Of a stretch of 64,000 nt of DNA, positions 1 to 10,573 are shown in pieces. The stretch comes from Nannocystis bainbridge (GTDB lineage Bacteria; Myxococcota_A; Polyangia; Nannocystales; Nannocystaceae): NCBI RefSeq assembly GCF_028368995.1, contig NZ_JAQNDL010000001.1:558001-622000 (forward strand), given 5' to 3'. The translations under genes and the position numbers were made by a program. The notes beneath the pieces are model-generated. The model was not told where the DNA came from, did not search any database, and worked only from the letters and a program-made list of their open reading frames with translations. The stretch's first letter is position 1. Every line of letters begins with the position of its first letter.

Positions 1-139
1 TCGTGAGCGCCGGTGGTGGCATGGCACCGGTGGTCCCGTGCCTCCCGGCCGCTCGGGACCTCGCGGAGTCCTGACAGAACGTTTCACGCGGGTTGATACG
101 AGTATCGACGACACGCACGTGCGGTGGGCTTCTTGATGA

Positions 140-362
140 GAATGCAACTCGCTCGCAGCCGACTCGCCCGCCGATCTCGCAGCGGTGATCGACGAGCTCG
201 CGCGGGCCGCCGCAGGGGTCCTGTGGGTCAGCGAGGCAGTGCCGTCAGGGCCGCGGCGCTGGTCGCCGCGGCGCTGGCGATGGACGTCTCCCTCGCAGCC
301 AAAGCGTTCGACCCCGTTCCCCCCGGCGACACCGAGTTCAAGGCTTCGTCTGCTGGGAGCGC
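140..362 (+). pseudogene. Decayed coding remnant at island edge
   Basis: Two frames carry protein-like sequence one after the other. About 140-240 reads LAAVIDELARAAAGVLWVSE, and about 240-350 in another frame reads ALVAAALAMDVSLAAKAFD. Together they look like one gene broken by a frameshift near 235-245. I do not recognise the family. The remnant stops where the AT-richer minus-strand gene begins at 338, so it may be host sequence interrupted by the island. Positions 1-139 hold nothing I can support. Confidence is low because no start, ribosome-binding site or known motif is visible. Confidence 0.25.
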
Positions 363-1348
363 AACACAGCTAGTGTGTCCTTGAGCACCTGTTCCAAACT
401 GGCCAGTGGTGCCTTGGGTGACGCACCAAAGTCTACAGAATGGCTTGCGAACAGCTTCGACAATTTTTCAAGCGATTGCTCAGGCGAATGATGCCGCACA
501 AACATCGCGTCGGCCAGCGATTCGCATGCATTGGCAAGACGGGAATTATATCTGTACAACGACACCAGAATTTGAACCAAGAACACCAACATGAGCACGA
601 TGCCGACTCGCGTCGAAAGCGTTGTAATAAGGTATGTCTCCAAGCGACTCTCCGATTGAAACGCGGTGCTTTTCTGCAATTCAGCGAACCCTTCAATGAG
701 CTTGTCAGCCTGAGCCTTTTGCGCCTCACACACGGATGCTGCGACGACCCACGGCCTATCGGCATACTCGTCACTAAGGAGCAGACCCTTCTTTTCATAA
801 TCACGCAACCCCTTAAAGGTCAGGCTGACCTTCTCCCTCTCCTTTTCCTGAAACGGCAAACCTGCCTGGAAAGCGGCATGAGATTCATTAAGCACAGAGG
901 TTGCCTGCCGCATCCGTTTTTCGATCTCCGCGAGCGCCCCAAACGAGTCCGCCCGTACGAAGATCCAGATAGCGATGCCAATCGAAGAGACGATAGCAAG
1001 GAGTATGAACCAACTTTGCGTGCGAAGCCCCCTGGCACGGCGACGGAGATGGGCCGCCAAGAAAACCATTTCAGCCGAATGCTCGCCCGGCCAGGAAGGG
1101 GCAGGAAAGGCATACAAGCCCAAACTAATGCTCGCACTCATACCCACAATGAGACATGCGAACCCCGGGAGTATCTTGTCGGCCTCTATCAGACTCACCG
1201 TGAAGATGAGCGAGACCACACCGATACACCAGCATATCACGGCCGTAGCGAGCCTGGATTCGGACGATGCGGGCTGCGTGCCGGATGAAGGAACTGTCCA
1301 ATGGGCCGCTATTTCTTCAGGATTAAAGCGGTGCTGTTGTTCAAGCAT
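338..1348 (-). CDS. Hypothetical four-helix membrane protein in AT-rich island
   Basis: This encodes a protein of about 336 residues with no family I recognise. Hydrophobic segments suggest four membrane helices: a close pair in the first 90 residues (ending SLGLYAF), a third (WFILLAIVSSIGIAIWIF), and a fourth (VGIVLMLVFLVQILVSLY) after a soluble stretch of about 120 residues rich in charged and helical sequence. The C-terminal 70 residues look cytoplasmic. I chose the start at MLEQQHRF because the upstream extension is Arg-rich and unlike the rest; MRRSLG, 12 codons earlier, is possible. Codon and base use are clearly more AT-rich than the chromosome around it, which fits horizontal transfer. 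It shares this with the HD-domain gene pair downstream and might belong to the same accessory module. Confidence 0.6.
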   Translation of the reverse strand: MLEQQHRFNPEEIAAHWTVPSSGTQPASSESRLATAVICWCIGVVSLIFTVSLIEADKILPGFACLIVGMSASISLGLYAFPAPSWPGEHSAEMVFLAAHLRRRARGLRTQSWFILLAIVSSIGIAIWIFVRADSFGALAEIEKRMRQATSVLNESHAAFQAGLPFQEKEREKVSLTFKGLRDYEKKGLLLSDEYADRPWVVAASVCEAQKAQADKLIEGFAELQKSTAFQSESRLETYLITTLSTRVGIVLMLVFLVQILVSLYRYNSRLANACESLADAMFVRHHSPEQSLEKLSKLFASHSVDFGASPKAPLASLEQVLKDTLAVLRSQQTKP

Positions 1349-1510
1349 CGGAAGAGTGTACGCCGCTCCGAGGCTTCTTCGCATAGACTCGCATTTGCGG
1401 ACTCTACGAAATTTAACCTTGTTCCCGAATGTGCCATGACCGCGCACAATCGCACGGCGCCGGCGCAAAGACGCGGGCGGCGTCGCTGAGTGCTCGCTCA
1501 GTGGGCCGAA

Positions 1511-1819
1511 TTAGTCACCGGAAAGGCCGAGGGTTGATACTGAGGCGTGCCGGGGTGCTGATGGTGGAAGCGCAAGCCCGTTGATGATCGCGCCGACGCC
1601 GCGGTCGAGGGGCTCCTCAGGATCGGCAGCGACGTGCTGGATCTCGGCGAGCACGACCTTTGGGCCCACATCGATTGCCAAGGTCAACTGCGTAGGTGCG
1701 TCAGGGCAACGGGCGAACTCCGCACGGCGCGTGGTCAGCAACGAGTGCAGGGCCGTGCGCGTCGACAGGCTTGACGTGGAGGGCACATCAGTCTTGACGG
1801 GGATCAACGGCGCATCCAT
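1511..1819 (-). pseudogene. Possible AgmX/TonB-C-like fragment
   Basis: A 102-codon reading frame contains a stretch (TLAIDVGPKVVLAEIQ, then EEPLDRGVGAIINGLALPPS) that resembles the C-terminal domain of AgmX/TonB-like secreted proteins. In those, a beta hairpin is followed by a conserved Cys and a helix ending in a hydrophobic-P-P motif. The conserved Cys of that helix appears as Gly here and there is no signal peptide, so I read it as a fragment. The gene at 35822-36184 carries an intact version of the same kind of domain. The function of the remnant is unknown. Confidence 0.3.
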
Positions 1820-1899
1820 GACGGAGCTCGAGGGTGCTCTGCAATACCGGCCAGCACAGGGCTCGATTTCGAGTGTTCCGGCTCCCTCTCCGGTCCGAT

Positions 1900-2440
1900 C
1901 GGGACCGGTGGTGTTGGCGTGGGGGGCGTGGAAGTCACCTGGAGCGCCGGCGTTCGCTAGCCCGCGCGAGGTGCTCGCCGGCGCAGCTCGGTGGACGGCC
2001 GAGCTACTCGGCCCGGCTCGAGTTCACCCTGGGCAACGAGGGGACCCAGAAAATCTCGCTGCAGGACCCGATGGTGCCCGAGGATGGCGAGTCGCTGCTG
2101 AGCCTACTCATCTCGCAAGGGCCGACTCGGGAGGTCCCCTCCCCGACACCGAAGCACGTCACCATCACGCCCCACATGCTCTCGCGGCTCGACCAGGCCC
2201 AGCCCCACGCCAGAAGGCCGCCGGGCTCGCACCTCGAGCTCGCGCCGGGTGAGTCGGTGCGGTTCGCCGCCACACCATCGGCCTACCTGTCGCCGACCGA
2301 GCACCGAGCCGTCCTGCTCGTCGACACGGGAGAGTGCCCCCGGGAGAGTGCCCCCAGCGGCCAACCGATCACGAGTTCGGCGTTCTCACCGTCGATATGC
2401 CGTCCCTTCGCATTGTCCATCGATAAATCCTTCAATCGTA
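1900..2440 (+). pseudogene. Degenerate Ig-like/beta-sandwich protein remnant
   Basis: Protein-like sequence is scattered over frames. One frame gives VGVGGVEVTWSAGV at about 1917-1960. Another gives LEFTLGNEGTQKISLQDP and then LELAPGESVRFAATPSAYL and AVLLVDTGE up to about 2335. The pattern of alternating hydrophobic residues and the phrase APGESVRF suggest an immunoglobulin-like secreted domain. There is a stop and a frame change near 1960-2000 and no clear start, so it appears dead. It sits in the gap between the two AT-rich gene groups of the island. The rest of 1349-2657 shows nothing I can call. Confidence 0.3.
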
Positions 2441-2657
2441 GAGAGGTGGCGAATGCATTGCCACCCCATGCGGAAGGAATAGCCCCATTTGAAATTCGTG
2501 TCGGCTTGCGCGGAGGCGGTTGCGGTTGGCGGAACCGGCTGTCGCCGCGCCAAGCGCGCACAGAGCGGGGAAGTAACCGCACGCGCGCAATCGCGCTCTG
2601 CGCGACACCCGTCTGGCCACGTTCGCCCGCTCCGTGGTATGGTAAACCCTCACGTTC

Positions 2658-4460
2658 ATGACGCCGACCTTGACCATCGAGAAGGCCCTACACAGGCACC
2701 AGCGCGCGAACGCGCATAGGGCTGGACACGATTTCTTCACAAAGTATTTTCTGCTGCGTGAGCGACTGACGAAGGTCGAATATGCGCAGGCGATGCAGGG
2801 TTTTGCAGGAGGCAACGATCACGGACCGCAGCACATCTTTCGAGTGTTGGGATATCTCGACGCTCTACTCGGTAAAAACCCTACAAAGGTGCTTAATGTC
2901 TACGAATTATTTCTCGCAATGATGGCGGTGTTGTATCACGATGTAGGCATTTTGCTTGGACGGGAGCAGCACGCAGAGAAAAGCGCGTACCTGCTATCGC
3001 TGGAGCGGAATGACTACGTTTTCGACGCGCTTGACAAGGAGTACATGTCGATCGCGGTGCGTGACCACTCCAGCTCTCAGCTGATTGAGGAGGACTGCAA
3101 GAAATACCCTGATGAATTCAAAGTTCGAGAACACACCTTGCGAATCCGTCGAGTTGCGGCACTGGTACGTCTCGCTGACGAAATTGACGAAGACGCACAG
3201 CGCGCCCCCGCGGATCTTGAGGCAAAAATGCAATTGCCGGAGGCCTCTCGATTTTTCTGGGCTTTTAATCAAAGAGTCCTGGGCGTCGCACCCGACCCCA
3301 ATCGAAAGCACATCGCCATTACCATGCAGTTCCGACCCGAGGATGTGACGACGAACTTTCCTCTTCCCGGCAAAGAGCCACAGCCATTCGTCCGCTTGGC
3401 AATCGAGAAAATTTTGAAGATCAACAAGGAACGGGTCTACTGCAACCGCTTCTTGCCAGACAATGCGCAGTACACACGACTCGAGCTAACGCTGCTGCCC
3501 CTAAAGATTGATTCGTCGTGGACGACCCCATCGGTTCACACCCTCAGCGACGCTACGACATTCGAGGAGTTATGGGCTCATCTCCCTGCGGATCTTCTTC
3601 CTCAGCAAAAAAATACACCGGCATCAATTGTTGAGGCCCGGCTCCTTCCGGCCGTGGCCCATGGCGAAATCGTCGGAGAGGAAGAGTTCAAGCGACTCTA
3701 CGATTTGATCCAAAATTTGGAAGACGAGCTTTCCATCGAGGGTACTATCGACACGAGACTTCGACATGGTGAGAACGTTACCGAAGAGCATATGAACAAG
3801 ATCTTGAGAGCAATCTCAGGAGTTCGGCGAGCGCTCGGATTGCCTATCACCTGGAGAAATTGGCCTGTGGGCCCAACACGACTCGTCACAGCTGATGCGT
3901 TCAACGAGATCCTCGCTTCCATAAACCAGGCGGCAAAAGCCGCGGCGGTGAAGCGAGGAAAAGCGACCTCAACTCAAATCGAGGAAAGCCCTGCACTGGA
4001 TCCCGACCGTGATCTGTCTCTCGATACTGTCACTGAGGCGATCCATCGTCAACTGGTCGAGTTCTTTGGATACGACGTGAGTATTATTTCGTTTGATGAG
4101 ATCGATGGCGTGAAGTATCTGGACGTCAGCATTATCAGCAAGGCGCGCACTCCTTACGAAGTTCAAACCGAAGTCCTCTTGTTCGCTAGGCACATTGGGC
4201 TTGTTCCGAAGGACGCCTTGGCGTACGTGTCGCTGAATCTGCTCCGCCCTCCCCAGGAGGAATACGTGCCAGACCTCTCAATCGCAGACGTTTCTCTACA
4301 AGCTCGGATCGCGCTTACCGATCTGCATGACTTTAGGGCCTCGAAGGTCACCGCAAAGCAGATCTGGGATAAGATTGGCTTTTTCGTTCCCGCTGCGCTG
4401 AATGAACTTAATCGCCCCGTTCTCCAGCAAGCCAAAATTCTTTTCTCTGGCGGAGTTTGA
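2658..4460 (+). CDS. HD-domain phosphohydrolase-like protein of a conflict/accessory island
   Basis: This 600-residue protein has an N-terminal HD domain with the metal-binding residues in order: H59 (QHIFRVLGY), H94-D95 (LYHDVGIL), H137 (RDHSSS) and D174 (RLADEIDED). HD proteins hydrolyse phosphate esters, often cyclic nucleotides or nucleotides. The remainder (about residues 220-600) has no domain I recognise. HD domains of this size class with long C-termini occur in bacterial conflict systems, so an anti-phage role is a reasonable guess but only a guess. The gene is AT-richer than its surroundings. It is followed two bases later by an unknown gene, so the two are probably co-transcribed. 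The start is the first ATG before the conserved part; no strong ribosome-binding site is visible. Confidence 0.7.
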   Translation: MTPTLTIEKALHRHQRANAHRAGHDFFTKYFLLRERLTKVEYAQAMQGFAGGNDHGPQHIFRVLGYLDALLGKNPTKVLNVYELFLAMMAVLYHDVGILLGREQHAEKSAYLLSLERNDYVFDALDKEYMSIAVRDHSSSQLIEEDCKKYPDEFKVREHTLRIRRVAALVRLADEIDEDAQRAPADLEAKMQLPEASRFFWAFNQRVLGVAPDPNRKHIAITMQFRPEDVTTNFPLPGKEPQPFVRLAIEKILKINKERVYCNRFLPDNAQYTRLELTLLPLKIDSSWTTPSVHTLSDATTFEELWAHLPADLLPQQKNTPASIVEARLLPAVAHGEIVGEEEFKRLYDLIQNLEDELSIEGTIDTRLRHGENVTEEHMNKILRAISGVRRALGLPITWRNWPVGPTRLVTADAFNEILASINQAAKAAAVKRGKATSTQIEESPALDPDRDLSLDTVTEAIHRQLVEFFGYDVSIISFDEIDGVKYLDVSIISKARTPYEVQTEVLLFARHIGLVPKDALAYVSLNLLRPPQEEYVPDLSIADVSLQARIALTDLHDFRASKVTAKQIWDKIGFFVPAALNELNRPVLQQAKILFSGGV

Positions 4461-4462
4461 GA

Positions 4463-5170
4463 ATGAGTCAGAATCGAGCATACGTCAGCATTGTTTCGCG
4501 TCAGGCGGGACAGTTGCGCTTCGAGATGGTTCAAGGGGATCCGTCGTTTAGATTGCACAAGTTTGGGACTACCTACAACACGACTAAGCTCCCGACTGCC
4601 GATTTCACCATTGCCGGACGAAAATTGTCGACAGGCCGGTTCGATATCGAACAAATTGAGATTGGTGACAAGATCACGGCAGGAGTGAAGACTGCCCAAG
4701 ACACAGATTTCAGGCTCTGCTTCACTGGGGAGGTCGCCCACACCGAATTGATACAAACATCTCCGGAGGATGCAGACCTCATGGTTCATGGGGTGCATCC
4801 GTTTTGGCGGTGGACGGAGGGCGTGATCTCGATGCCTGAACGGTCCGGGGAACGCCATTTAAAGGATGTCTTGGACCAAATGGCTCAATCGGCTGGTCTT
4901 GGCAAAAATTCAGTTGTTGTTTCCGAGGCCGCTGATGTTACTTTGACCAGAGTACAGGCATCTCGGATTCCTGCGTTCCATTTGGTGAAGTTCCTGTTTT
5001 TGAAGTACGGTCTTTACGGTATGTTCGAGCTTGATGGGACCCTGTCGGTGCGCACGTATGAGGAAGAGTTGCAATTGTTTCTGACGACACCGCCGGTTGA
5101 GATCGGTGGCGACAATCTTCGATATCCGCTTCGGCGGATGAAGGGGCGTCGCCACGATGAGAAGCTGTGA
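4463..5170 (+). CDS. Unknown partner of the HD-domain protein
   Basis: This 235-residue protein begins two bases after the HD gene stop codon, with a GGAG eight bases upstream of the ATG. No signal peptide or membrane segment is visible. The second half (KDVLDQMAQSAGL followed by LVKFLFLKYGLYGMFELDGTL) has a layout like phage baseplate-hub/GPD proteins: a beta-rich domain, a helix ending in AGL, then a hydrophobic helix and an LDG-turn strand. That similarity is only by eye. It could be a structural remnant of a phage or contractile element, or a dedicated partner of the HD enzyme. Base use matches the HD gene and differs from the chromosome. Confidence 0.55.
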   Translation: MSQNRAYVSIVSRQAGQLRFEMVQGDPSFRLHKFGTTYNTTKLPTADFTIAGRKLSTGRFDIEQIEIGDKITAGVKTAQDTDFRLCFTGEVAHTELIQTSPEDADLMVHGVHPFWRWTEGVISMPERSGERHLKDVLDQMAQSAGLGKNSVVVSEAADVTLTRVQASRIPAFHLVKFLFLKYGLYGMFELDGTLSVRTYEEELQLFLTTPPVEIGGDNLRYPLRRMKGRRHDEKL

Positions 5171-5239
5171 GTTCTAGTACCGTTGGCTCTCCTCATCCAT
5201 CGGGCTCAAACCTCAACAACCCCCGCGAGGTCGAGCTGG

Positions 5240-5520
5240 TCGGCGACGCCTGCTCCAGAACGGTGAGGTCCAGGTCTTTCGTGGAACGACAAGGCCGCCG
5301 CCAACCGGGTCTGCCGCATGCAGACCAACGCCGATCTCGAGGCTTTCGGCCCTCACCGGATCCGGCACTCGGTCCTGTCCGTCCTCGCCAGGCGTGGGGT
5401 TTCGCCCTACGCGCTCCAGGCGTTCGCCAGGCATAAAAACCTGGAAACGACAATGAAATACTACATTCACCTGGAGAAGATCGCGCTTACCGCTCAGGCG
5501 GTCGACGGTCGACGCGCTCG
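5240..5520 (+). pseudogene. Tyrosine recombinase/integrase remnant
   Basis: From about 5282 one frame encodes the C-terminal catalytic end of a phage-type integrase: GPHRIRHSVLSVLARRGVS (the H-x-x-R box), then ARHKNLETTMKYYIHLEK, which has the second His and the nucleophilic Tyr in the expected order. The sequence just upstream (LLQNGEVQVF) continues in another frame, so a single-base frameshift lies near 5278-5283. The N-terminal core-binding domain and the first catalytic Arg are missing. Its place at the right edge of the AT-rich genes suggests it once mobilised them. I see nothing supportable in 5521-6050. Confidence 0.6.
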
Positions 5521-6050
5521 ATCTCGAGCGGGCGCTCACGCCCGCGAAGCCGGTTGCAAAGAAATTGCAACCCGACGCAAGCGGTCCCGACTTCCTGCAC
5601 TGAGGCAGGAATTCGGGCCAAGTGCTACTCCCCGCCTGCGTCCCACGCCGCCGCTCCGTGCCCGCCTGCGGAGAGCGTCGCCGGCCCCGCTTGTCGCCGT
5701 GCAAGGTTCGACGCTTGGCGCTCCGTGCCCGCCGTCACCCAGATCTTCAGGGCCCGCGTCTTCAGCCACGCGATTTCCTGGACAGGCTGCTAGCCGCCGG
5801 TTCCCCGCCCCCGAACGGCTCAGCCTGGCGTGCGCGACAGGGTCCGTGACGTCATGGCAGCTGCGGGCGCCCCGATGAGCCCGCCGCGTCGCGCGGGCAG
5901 CCTTTCAATCGTTCCAGGATCGGCCGCCTCGCTCCATGAACGAGCGCCCGAACCGTCGCTATCGCTGGATTGAACGGTCCGGAGGCTGGCTTCGGCATTC
6001 GCAGGCGGACCCGGAATCACCAGTACGCGCAGTGGCCGCCGGCTCTGTGC

Positions 6051-6072
6051 CTGGGCGCCCATGGGCGCCCAG
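6051..6072. promoter_or_regulatory. Perfect 22-bp palindrome upstream of MopE-type gene
   Basis: The half-site CTGGGCGCCCA is followed directly by its exact reverse complement. It lies about 110 bases before the ATG of the MopE-type lipoprotein gene. It may be a protein-binding operator or a cruciform-forming site. No binding family is suggested by the sequence alone. Confidence 0.4.
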
Positions 6073-6135
6073 AGGCACCCCACGGCCTCGTTCGGCCGAC
6101 TTGCGCGGCAGCGATGGGACCTTGCAGTAGCAGCA

Positions 6136-6162
6136 GGGGAGTCCCTAATATTTCGACTCCCC
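6136..6162. promoter_or_regulatory. Inverted repeat just before MopE-type gene start
   Basis: GGGGAGTC and its exact complement GACTCCCC flank an AT-rich 11-base spacer. The right arm ends 18 bases before the ATG at 6181, with AGGA between them as a weak ribosome-binding site. It could act as an operator at the promoter or as an RNA hairpin in the leader that controls translation. Confidence 0.45.
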
Positions 6163-6180
6163 ACGATCCCAGGATTTAGC

Positions 6181-7947
<1,767 letters not shown>

Positions 7948-7981
7948 CCCCATCTTCCCCCACTCCACGACGCGGACCCTC

Positions 7982-9505
7982 ATGACGACCCCCGCAACCG
8001 CTCGCACCCTCGCCCTGACAGCGCTCCTCTCGACGGCGCTCGCCGCCGGACCGGCGTCCGCCCAGGAGCCCGCCGCCGCCGCCTCCGCAGACGCGGCCGT
8101 GGCGGCCCCTGCAGCGCCCGCCGCCTCGACCGGCGCCCGCGCCAGCGACAATTCGACCCCGTGGATCAAGCGCTACCGACCGGTCCGCAATTCGTGGGAG
8201 CTCGGGATCTACGGCGGCGTCTTTTTGCCCTCGGCCCGCCACGAGTTCTACGAGCCGGACCTGCGCGTCGAGGGCTTCGGCTATCAACGCCTCGGCCGCG
8301 CCGGCGCCGACGTCGGCCTGCGCGTCGGCTACTACCCGCTGAGCTTCTTGGGCCTCGAGCTCGAGGGCGGCGTCATGCCGATGCGGGTGGCCGACGGCAG
8401 CTCGGCGACGCTCTACACCTTCCGCCCGGTCGCCGTGGCCCAGCTCCCGTACCGGATCGCGCCGTTCGTCCGCGTCGGCTTCGGCCTGCTCGGCATCAGC
8501 TCGCCGACGCTCGGCCGGGACATCGATCCGACCCTCAACATCGGCGGCGGCGTGAAGTTCTACGTCAATCGCCTGCTGGCGCTGCGCCTCGACATCGTCG
8601 ACAACGTCGCCACCGCGCGCGGCGTCGGCAACGCGCGCTCGAACAACCTCGAGGTCCTGCTCGGCCTGTCGCTCCGGCTCGGCAAGCACAAGGACACGGC
8701 CGCGCCCCTGAGGGACAGCGACGGCGACGGCCTCTACGATCCGGGCCAGGCCGGCGTCGCGGCGGCCGACGAGGACGCGTGCCCGCACGAGCCCGGCCCG
8801 CGCGAGAACCGGGGCTGCCCGCTGCGCGACAGCGACGGCGACGGCCTGTACGACCCCGGCCAGGGCGGGGTCGCGGCGGCCGACGAGGACGCGTGCCCGC
8901 AGGAGCCGGGCCCGCGCGAGAGCCAGGGCTGCCCGCTCATCGACACCGACAAGGACGGCCTCTTCGATCCGGGCCAGCCGGTGGCGGCCGCCGACATCGA
9001 CCTGTGCCCGAGCGAGCCGGGCCCGCGCGAGCTCAAGGGCTGCCCCGACCGCGATCAGGACCGGATCATCGACAAGCTCGACAAGTGCCCGGACCAGCCC
9101 GAGGTCTACAACCAGATCGCCGACAGCGACGGCTGCCCGGACGAGATCCCGAAGGCGGTCAAGAAGATCTCGGGGGTGCTCCAGGGCATCTACTTCGACG
9201 TCGACAAGGACTCGATCAAGCCGCGTTCGAAGCCGATCCTCGACAAGGCGATCAAGGTCCTCAAGGAGTACTCCGAGACGCGCTGGCGCATCGAGGGCCA
9301 CACCGACGCCGACGGCGACCGCGACCACAACATGGACCTCTCGCAGCGCCGCGCCGAGGCGGTCCGCACCTACCTCATCGAGCACGGGATCGACGCCGAG
9401 CGCCTGGTGCCCAAGGGCTTCGGCCCCGAGCAGCCGATCGACACCAACGCGACCGCCAAGGGCAAGGCCAAGAACCGCCGCATCGAGTTCAAGCTGATCG
9501 ATTGA
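7982..9505 (+). CDS. OmpA-family outer-membrane protein with thrombospondin type-3 repeats
   Basis: This 507-residue protein has a signal peptide (cleavage near ASAQ), then a region of about 180 residues with alternating aromatic/hydrophobic strands (WELGIYGGVFLPSARHEFY, GLELEGGVMPMRV) that fits an outer-membrane beta-barrel. Next come three or four thrombospondin type-3-like calcium repeats (DSDGDGLYDPGQ, ACPHEPGPRENRGCP). The last 110 residues form an OmpA domain that binds peptidoglycan: IYFDVDKDSIKP, WRIEGHTDADGDRDHNMDLSQRRAEAV and NRRIEFKLI. It should tether the outer membrane to the cell wall. The ATG at 7982 is chosen because it begins the signal peptide; the 35 upstream codons are low-complexity. 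A strong hairpin follows the stop. Confidence 0.93.
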   Translation: MTTPATARTLALTALLSTALAAGPASAQEPAAAASADAAVAAPAAPAASTGARASDNSTPWIKRYRPVRNSWELGIYGGVFLPSARHEFYEPDLRVEGFGYQRLGRAGADVGLRVGYYPLSFLGLELEGGVMPMRVADGSSATLYTFRPVAVAQLPYRIAPFVRVGFGLLGISSPTLGRDIDPTLNIGGGVKFYVNRLLALRLDIVDNVATARGVGNARSNNLEVLLGLSLRLGKHKDTAAPLRDSDGDGLYDPGQAGVAAADEDACPHEPGPRENRGCPLRDSDGDGLYDPGQGGVAAADEDACPQEPGPRESQGCPLIDTDKDGLFDPGQPVAAADIDLCPSEPGPRELKGCPDRDQDRIIDKLDKCPDQPEVYNQIADSDGCPDEIPKAVKKISGVLQGIYFDVDKDSIKPRSKPILDKAIKVLKEYSETRWRIEGHTDADGDRDHNMDLSQRRAEAVRTYLIEHGIDAERLVPKGFGPEQPIDTNATAKGKAKNRRIEFKLID

Positions 9506-9545
9506 TCGGCCGGCGATGCGGGCCCGCTCGGCGAGCCCGCAGTGC

Positions 9546-9576
9546 ACGGGCTCGCGGGCGGCGCTCGCGAGCCCGT
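9546..9576 (+). terminator. Likely terminator after the OmpA gene
   Basis: Perfect 11-bp arms (ACGGGCTCGCG and its complement) flank a nine-base loop and are followed by CCGTTTG, 40 bases after the OmpA stop codon. A second, shorter hairpin (TGCGGGC arms) lies at 9517-9541. Confidence 0.6.
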
Positions 9577-9704
9577 CCGTTTGAGGACAGCCCGCGCGTG
9601 CGGGCCGTCCGAAATGCTCGATCCTGCTGCGCGCGCAGGTTCGAGCCGGCGAAATCCAGCGCCGGCGCCGACGCCGGTGGTACATCTGTTTTCAGATCGC
9701 GAGC

Positions 9705-10358
9705 ATGCGAGAGCGGCGCTTCATCGAGGCTTTCACGGCGCCCCTGCTGGCGCTCGCGTGGCTCCTCGCCGACACGCCGACGGCGCTCGCGCGGGCCGAC
9801 GATCCGGACGCCGCGACGCTCGCCCGCGAACCGCCGCTCGAAGCCCCCCTGGGCAGCGCACCGCTCGCCAGCGAACCGCTGGACGTGTGGGTCAGCCCCG
9901 CGCGCCCGGGCACCGACGAGATCGTCACCGAGGTGCCCGTCGAGCCGCGCGAGCCGCCCACGAGCCCCGAGACCGCCCAGGTCGCCGCCGAGGCACCCGA
10001 CACTCCGACCGTATTGCCGGTGGTGGAGACCATCCAGATCGCCGCCGAGAAGCCGCGTCGCCCGCGTCGCCCGCCGCTGCCCCCGGCCAAGCGCGAGCTC
10101 CGGCAGGCGCGCGGGCTGCTCGCCGGCGGCATCATCCTCGCCACGCTCTGCTCGGCCGGCTTCGGCTTCATCACCTATGCCCTGATAGCAGGCCGCGATC
10201 GATTCAACGACCGCTCGCGCAGCGGCGCATACACCATGCTCGGCGCCACCTTCAGCTGCACCCTCGCCTCGGCCGCGGGGATCGGCGTCGGGGCCCGGAA
10301 GCTGCGCAGCCTCAAGGGCCGCGTCGCGTGGACCGGCGGGCTCGGGCTCCGCTTCTAG
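9705..10358 (+). CDS. Hypothetical secreted or membrane-anchored Pro/Glu-rich protein
   Basis: This 217-residue protein has an N-terminal signal-like segment (FTAPLLALAWLLADTPTALA), then about 100 residues rich in Pro, Glu and Ala, low complexity and probably extended. Two hydrophobic helices follow near the end (GLLAGGIILATLCSAGFGFITYAL and AYTMLGATFSCTLASAAGIGVGA). The ending WTGGLGLRF resembles the short C-terminal tails common in myxobacterial PEGA/TPR-type envelope proteins, but no domain is present. Its function is not recognisable. It is monocistronic by spacing. Confidence 0.6.
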   Translation: MRERRFIEAFTAPLLALAWLLADTPTALARADDPDAATLAREPPLEAPLGSAPLASEPLDVWVSPARPGTDEIVTEVPVEPREPPTSPETAQVAAEAPDTPTVLPVVETIQIAAEKPRRPRRPPLPPAKRELRQARGLLAGGIILATLCSAGFGFITYALIAGRDRFNDRSRSGAYTMLGATFSCTLASAAGIGVGARKLRSLKGRVAWTGGLGLRF

Positions 10359-10573
10359 CGGACCGGCTCAGCGGTGCGCCTTGAACCTGGGCGGCCTGCT
10401 CGCACAGCGGCGAGCGCCGCGTCGACGGCCCGGCCGTCCCCGCTCATCCCACAAACAGGCGGAGGCTGCGACTCTCGCCCGTCCGGCCGGCGGAACTGCT
10501 CCGCGCCGACATCGCGGCCGGGAATCTATGGACGTCCGGTTGTGATCGGCCCAGCATTTGCCATGGGCGCGAC

